NCBI GenBank assembly: GCA_019802505.1
Contig: JAFMOC010000093.1
Location: 1-64,000, forward strand
From: Corydoras sp. C115
Lineage: Eukaryota; Chordata; Actinopteri; Siluriformes; Callichthyidae
Direction of reading: 5' to 3'
DNA length: 64,000 nucleotides
This document shows positions 53,001 to 55,740 of this stretch, piece after piece (positions within the stretch are counted from its first letter, which is position 1; the number at the start of each line of letters is the position of its first letter). A program made the position numbers and the translations under genes. Below the pieces are notes generated by a model that was given only the letters and a program-made list of their open reading frames with translations, was not told the DNA's origin and ran no database searches.

Positions 53001-55689
53001 CCAAATATTTCTTTCTGATTGGTCGATCAAGGCATGAAGAGAGTCCAACCTTTCTGAATCATTTAGTTTGCATTTAACGCCTCAGTAAATACTATAAATT
53101 AAAGACCCAATAATCGTGAACACCTGCAGGCGGCACAGCAGTCAGTTCTTTACACATCACATCAGAACAGAGGTTCTCTGTTTGGAGTCTGCATTTCCAT
53201 TTAATATCTGTCTGAGATTCTGTAATTCCGGGCGGCACGGTGGCTTAGTGGTCAGCACGTTCGCCTCTCAGCGCTAGGGATTCCCGGTTCAAATCCCCAT
53301 CTGGGTGGAGTTTCCATGTTCTCCCCGTGTCTGCGTGGGTTTCCTCCGGGTTCTCCGGTTTCCTCCCACAGTCCAAAAACATGGATCGAGTCGATTGAGT
53401 TCTCCAAAATTGCCCCATATAGAGTGTGTCTGTGTGAGTGAATGTGTGCCCAGCGATGGATTGGCGCCCTGTCCTGGGTCTATCTGTCCAGCGCCCGAGA
53501 TGTTCTCCCCTGGATGGGCATGGGGAACCCCACCGCGACTCTAATAGAGGATAAAGCGGGAGATAATGAATGAATGAAAGATTCTGTAATTCCAGTTATT
53601 TTTGCGTTTTTAGGTTTATAAGTCACGGAAGATGGGGCGGATCTTGGCGGTGGACCGCTTGTGTTTAGGTGTCTGTCCTGGGGAATGTTTTGGACTGCTG
53701 GGAGTCAATGGGGCAGGAAAGACCACCACCTTTAAAATGCTGACTGGAGATGAGAGCACCACGGGAGGAGAGGCATTTATTGGAGAACACAGGTGATTGT
53801 TATTCACACACACACACACACACATACACACACACACACACACATACACATATATACATGTTTTTATGCTTGGACACAGATATTTTGTATGTTCTTTTTG
53901 TGTCTGCAAGGATTTTTATTTAATGATTTTGTGATGGGCGGCACGGTGGCTTAGTGGTTAGCATGTTCTCCTCTCAGCGCTAGGGATTCCCGGATCGAAT
54001 CCCCATCTGGGTGGAGTTTCCATGTTCTCCCCGTGTCTGCGTGAGTTTCCTCCAGGTTCTCCGGTTTCCTCCCACAGTCCAAAAACATGGATCAAGTCAA
54101 TTGAATTCTCCAAATTGCCCCATATAGAGTGTGTCTGTGTGAGTGAGTGTGTGCCCAGCGATAGATTGGCGCCCTGTCCTAGGTCTATCTGCCCAGCGCC
54201 CGAGATGATCTCCCCTGGATGGGCATGGGGAACCCCACCACGACACTAATAGAGGATAAAGCGGGAGATAATGAATGAATGAATGAATTTTGTGATGAAT
54301 TTGAAAAGTTAATTTCCCCTTTTGTATGAATATGTGTCTAAGTGTTTGTGTGTCTGGCGTCCTGTCCAAAGTGTCTCCCCACTTTTTGCACATACTGGGA
54401 TAGGCTTCGGCACTGCCTTTGTTTCTTCTTTAGAAAAACAGCTGGATCTGATATTATTTTATAATATCATTGTCTTGTTGGATCATATTGTGATTATTTC
54501 CAGATGTTACTGCAGCCTCTCCAGACAGTTGTCCAAACATTGTCCAGTAAATAAAAACCTTTTTTATTGGACAGGTCACTTATTTACCCCACAAATCAAT
54601 GTCATCCACTGATTTATAACCTAAATGTCTCTTCAAATGTTAAACGTGTGTATTAAGTGTTTGTTCTCTCTGGTTTGCTGCAGTATACTGAAGGAGCTTT
54701 TGCGCGTGCAGCAGAGTATAGGTTACTGTCCTCAGTTCGACGCTCTCTTCGAAGACCTGACGGCTCGAGAACATCTGGAGCTATACACACGTCTCCGGGG
54801 GATACCTTGGAAAGATGAGGATCGGGTATGTTGAGTATTAATTACAAACAGATGGTTTTGATTACAGGTTTTGATGGTACGATTAATGTCTAAGAAATAA
54901 ATAATCATGATTATACCATTATTATGTAATAATTAAATAATGAACCAAAAAAGTGACAGAAATCGCAGGTTTCTTATGTTTGTTATTTATTTAATGTAAA
55001 CGCAGAATAAAATTATGTTAATGAAAAGTCATCACTCATACCCCTGGTTAAGTATATCTGAATGAATTAAACTGTACATCTCCCTGTCTCTGCTCCCTCA
55101 GGTGGTGCAGTGGGCTCTGGAAAAGCTCCAGCTGTCGAAATACGCAGACAAGCCGGCTGGCACATACAGCGGCGGAAACAAACGCAAGCTGTCCACAGCC
55201 ATCGCTCTGATTGGATACCCATCTCTGATCTTCCTGGTAATGCTCGGGGGGTCTTACCGTTCTGTGTCGTCTTGTTGGCAAGGTGCTTATCATGCCATCT
55301 CTCGGTGTTGCAGGACGAGCCCACCACTGGCATGGACCCCAAAGCCCGGCGCTTCCTCTGGAACCTTATTCTGGACATTATCAAGACGGGACGATCGGTG
55401 GTGCTGACATCACACAGGTGAGCTGACTGATCCTGCTGTATTCTGAGACTTTAATTTAATCCGTGCTTGTTTTATTTGCAGTATGGAGGAGTGTGAGGCG
55501 CTGTGCACTAGATTAGGAATCATGGTCAATGGACGCTTCAAGTGTCTGGGTAGCATACAGCATCTCAAGAACAGGTGGGTGAATTTTAGAACGATACCCC
55601 GGGAGCGGTGAGGGTTAAAGGCCTTGTTTAAGTGCAGCTTTCAGACTGATAGCCTATCGCCATAAACACGGATCAATCTACTGCACCTT

Positions 55690-55740
<51 letters not shown>

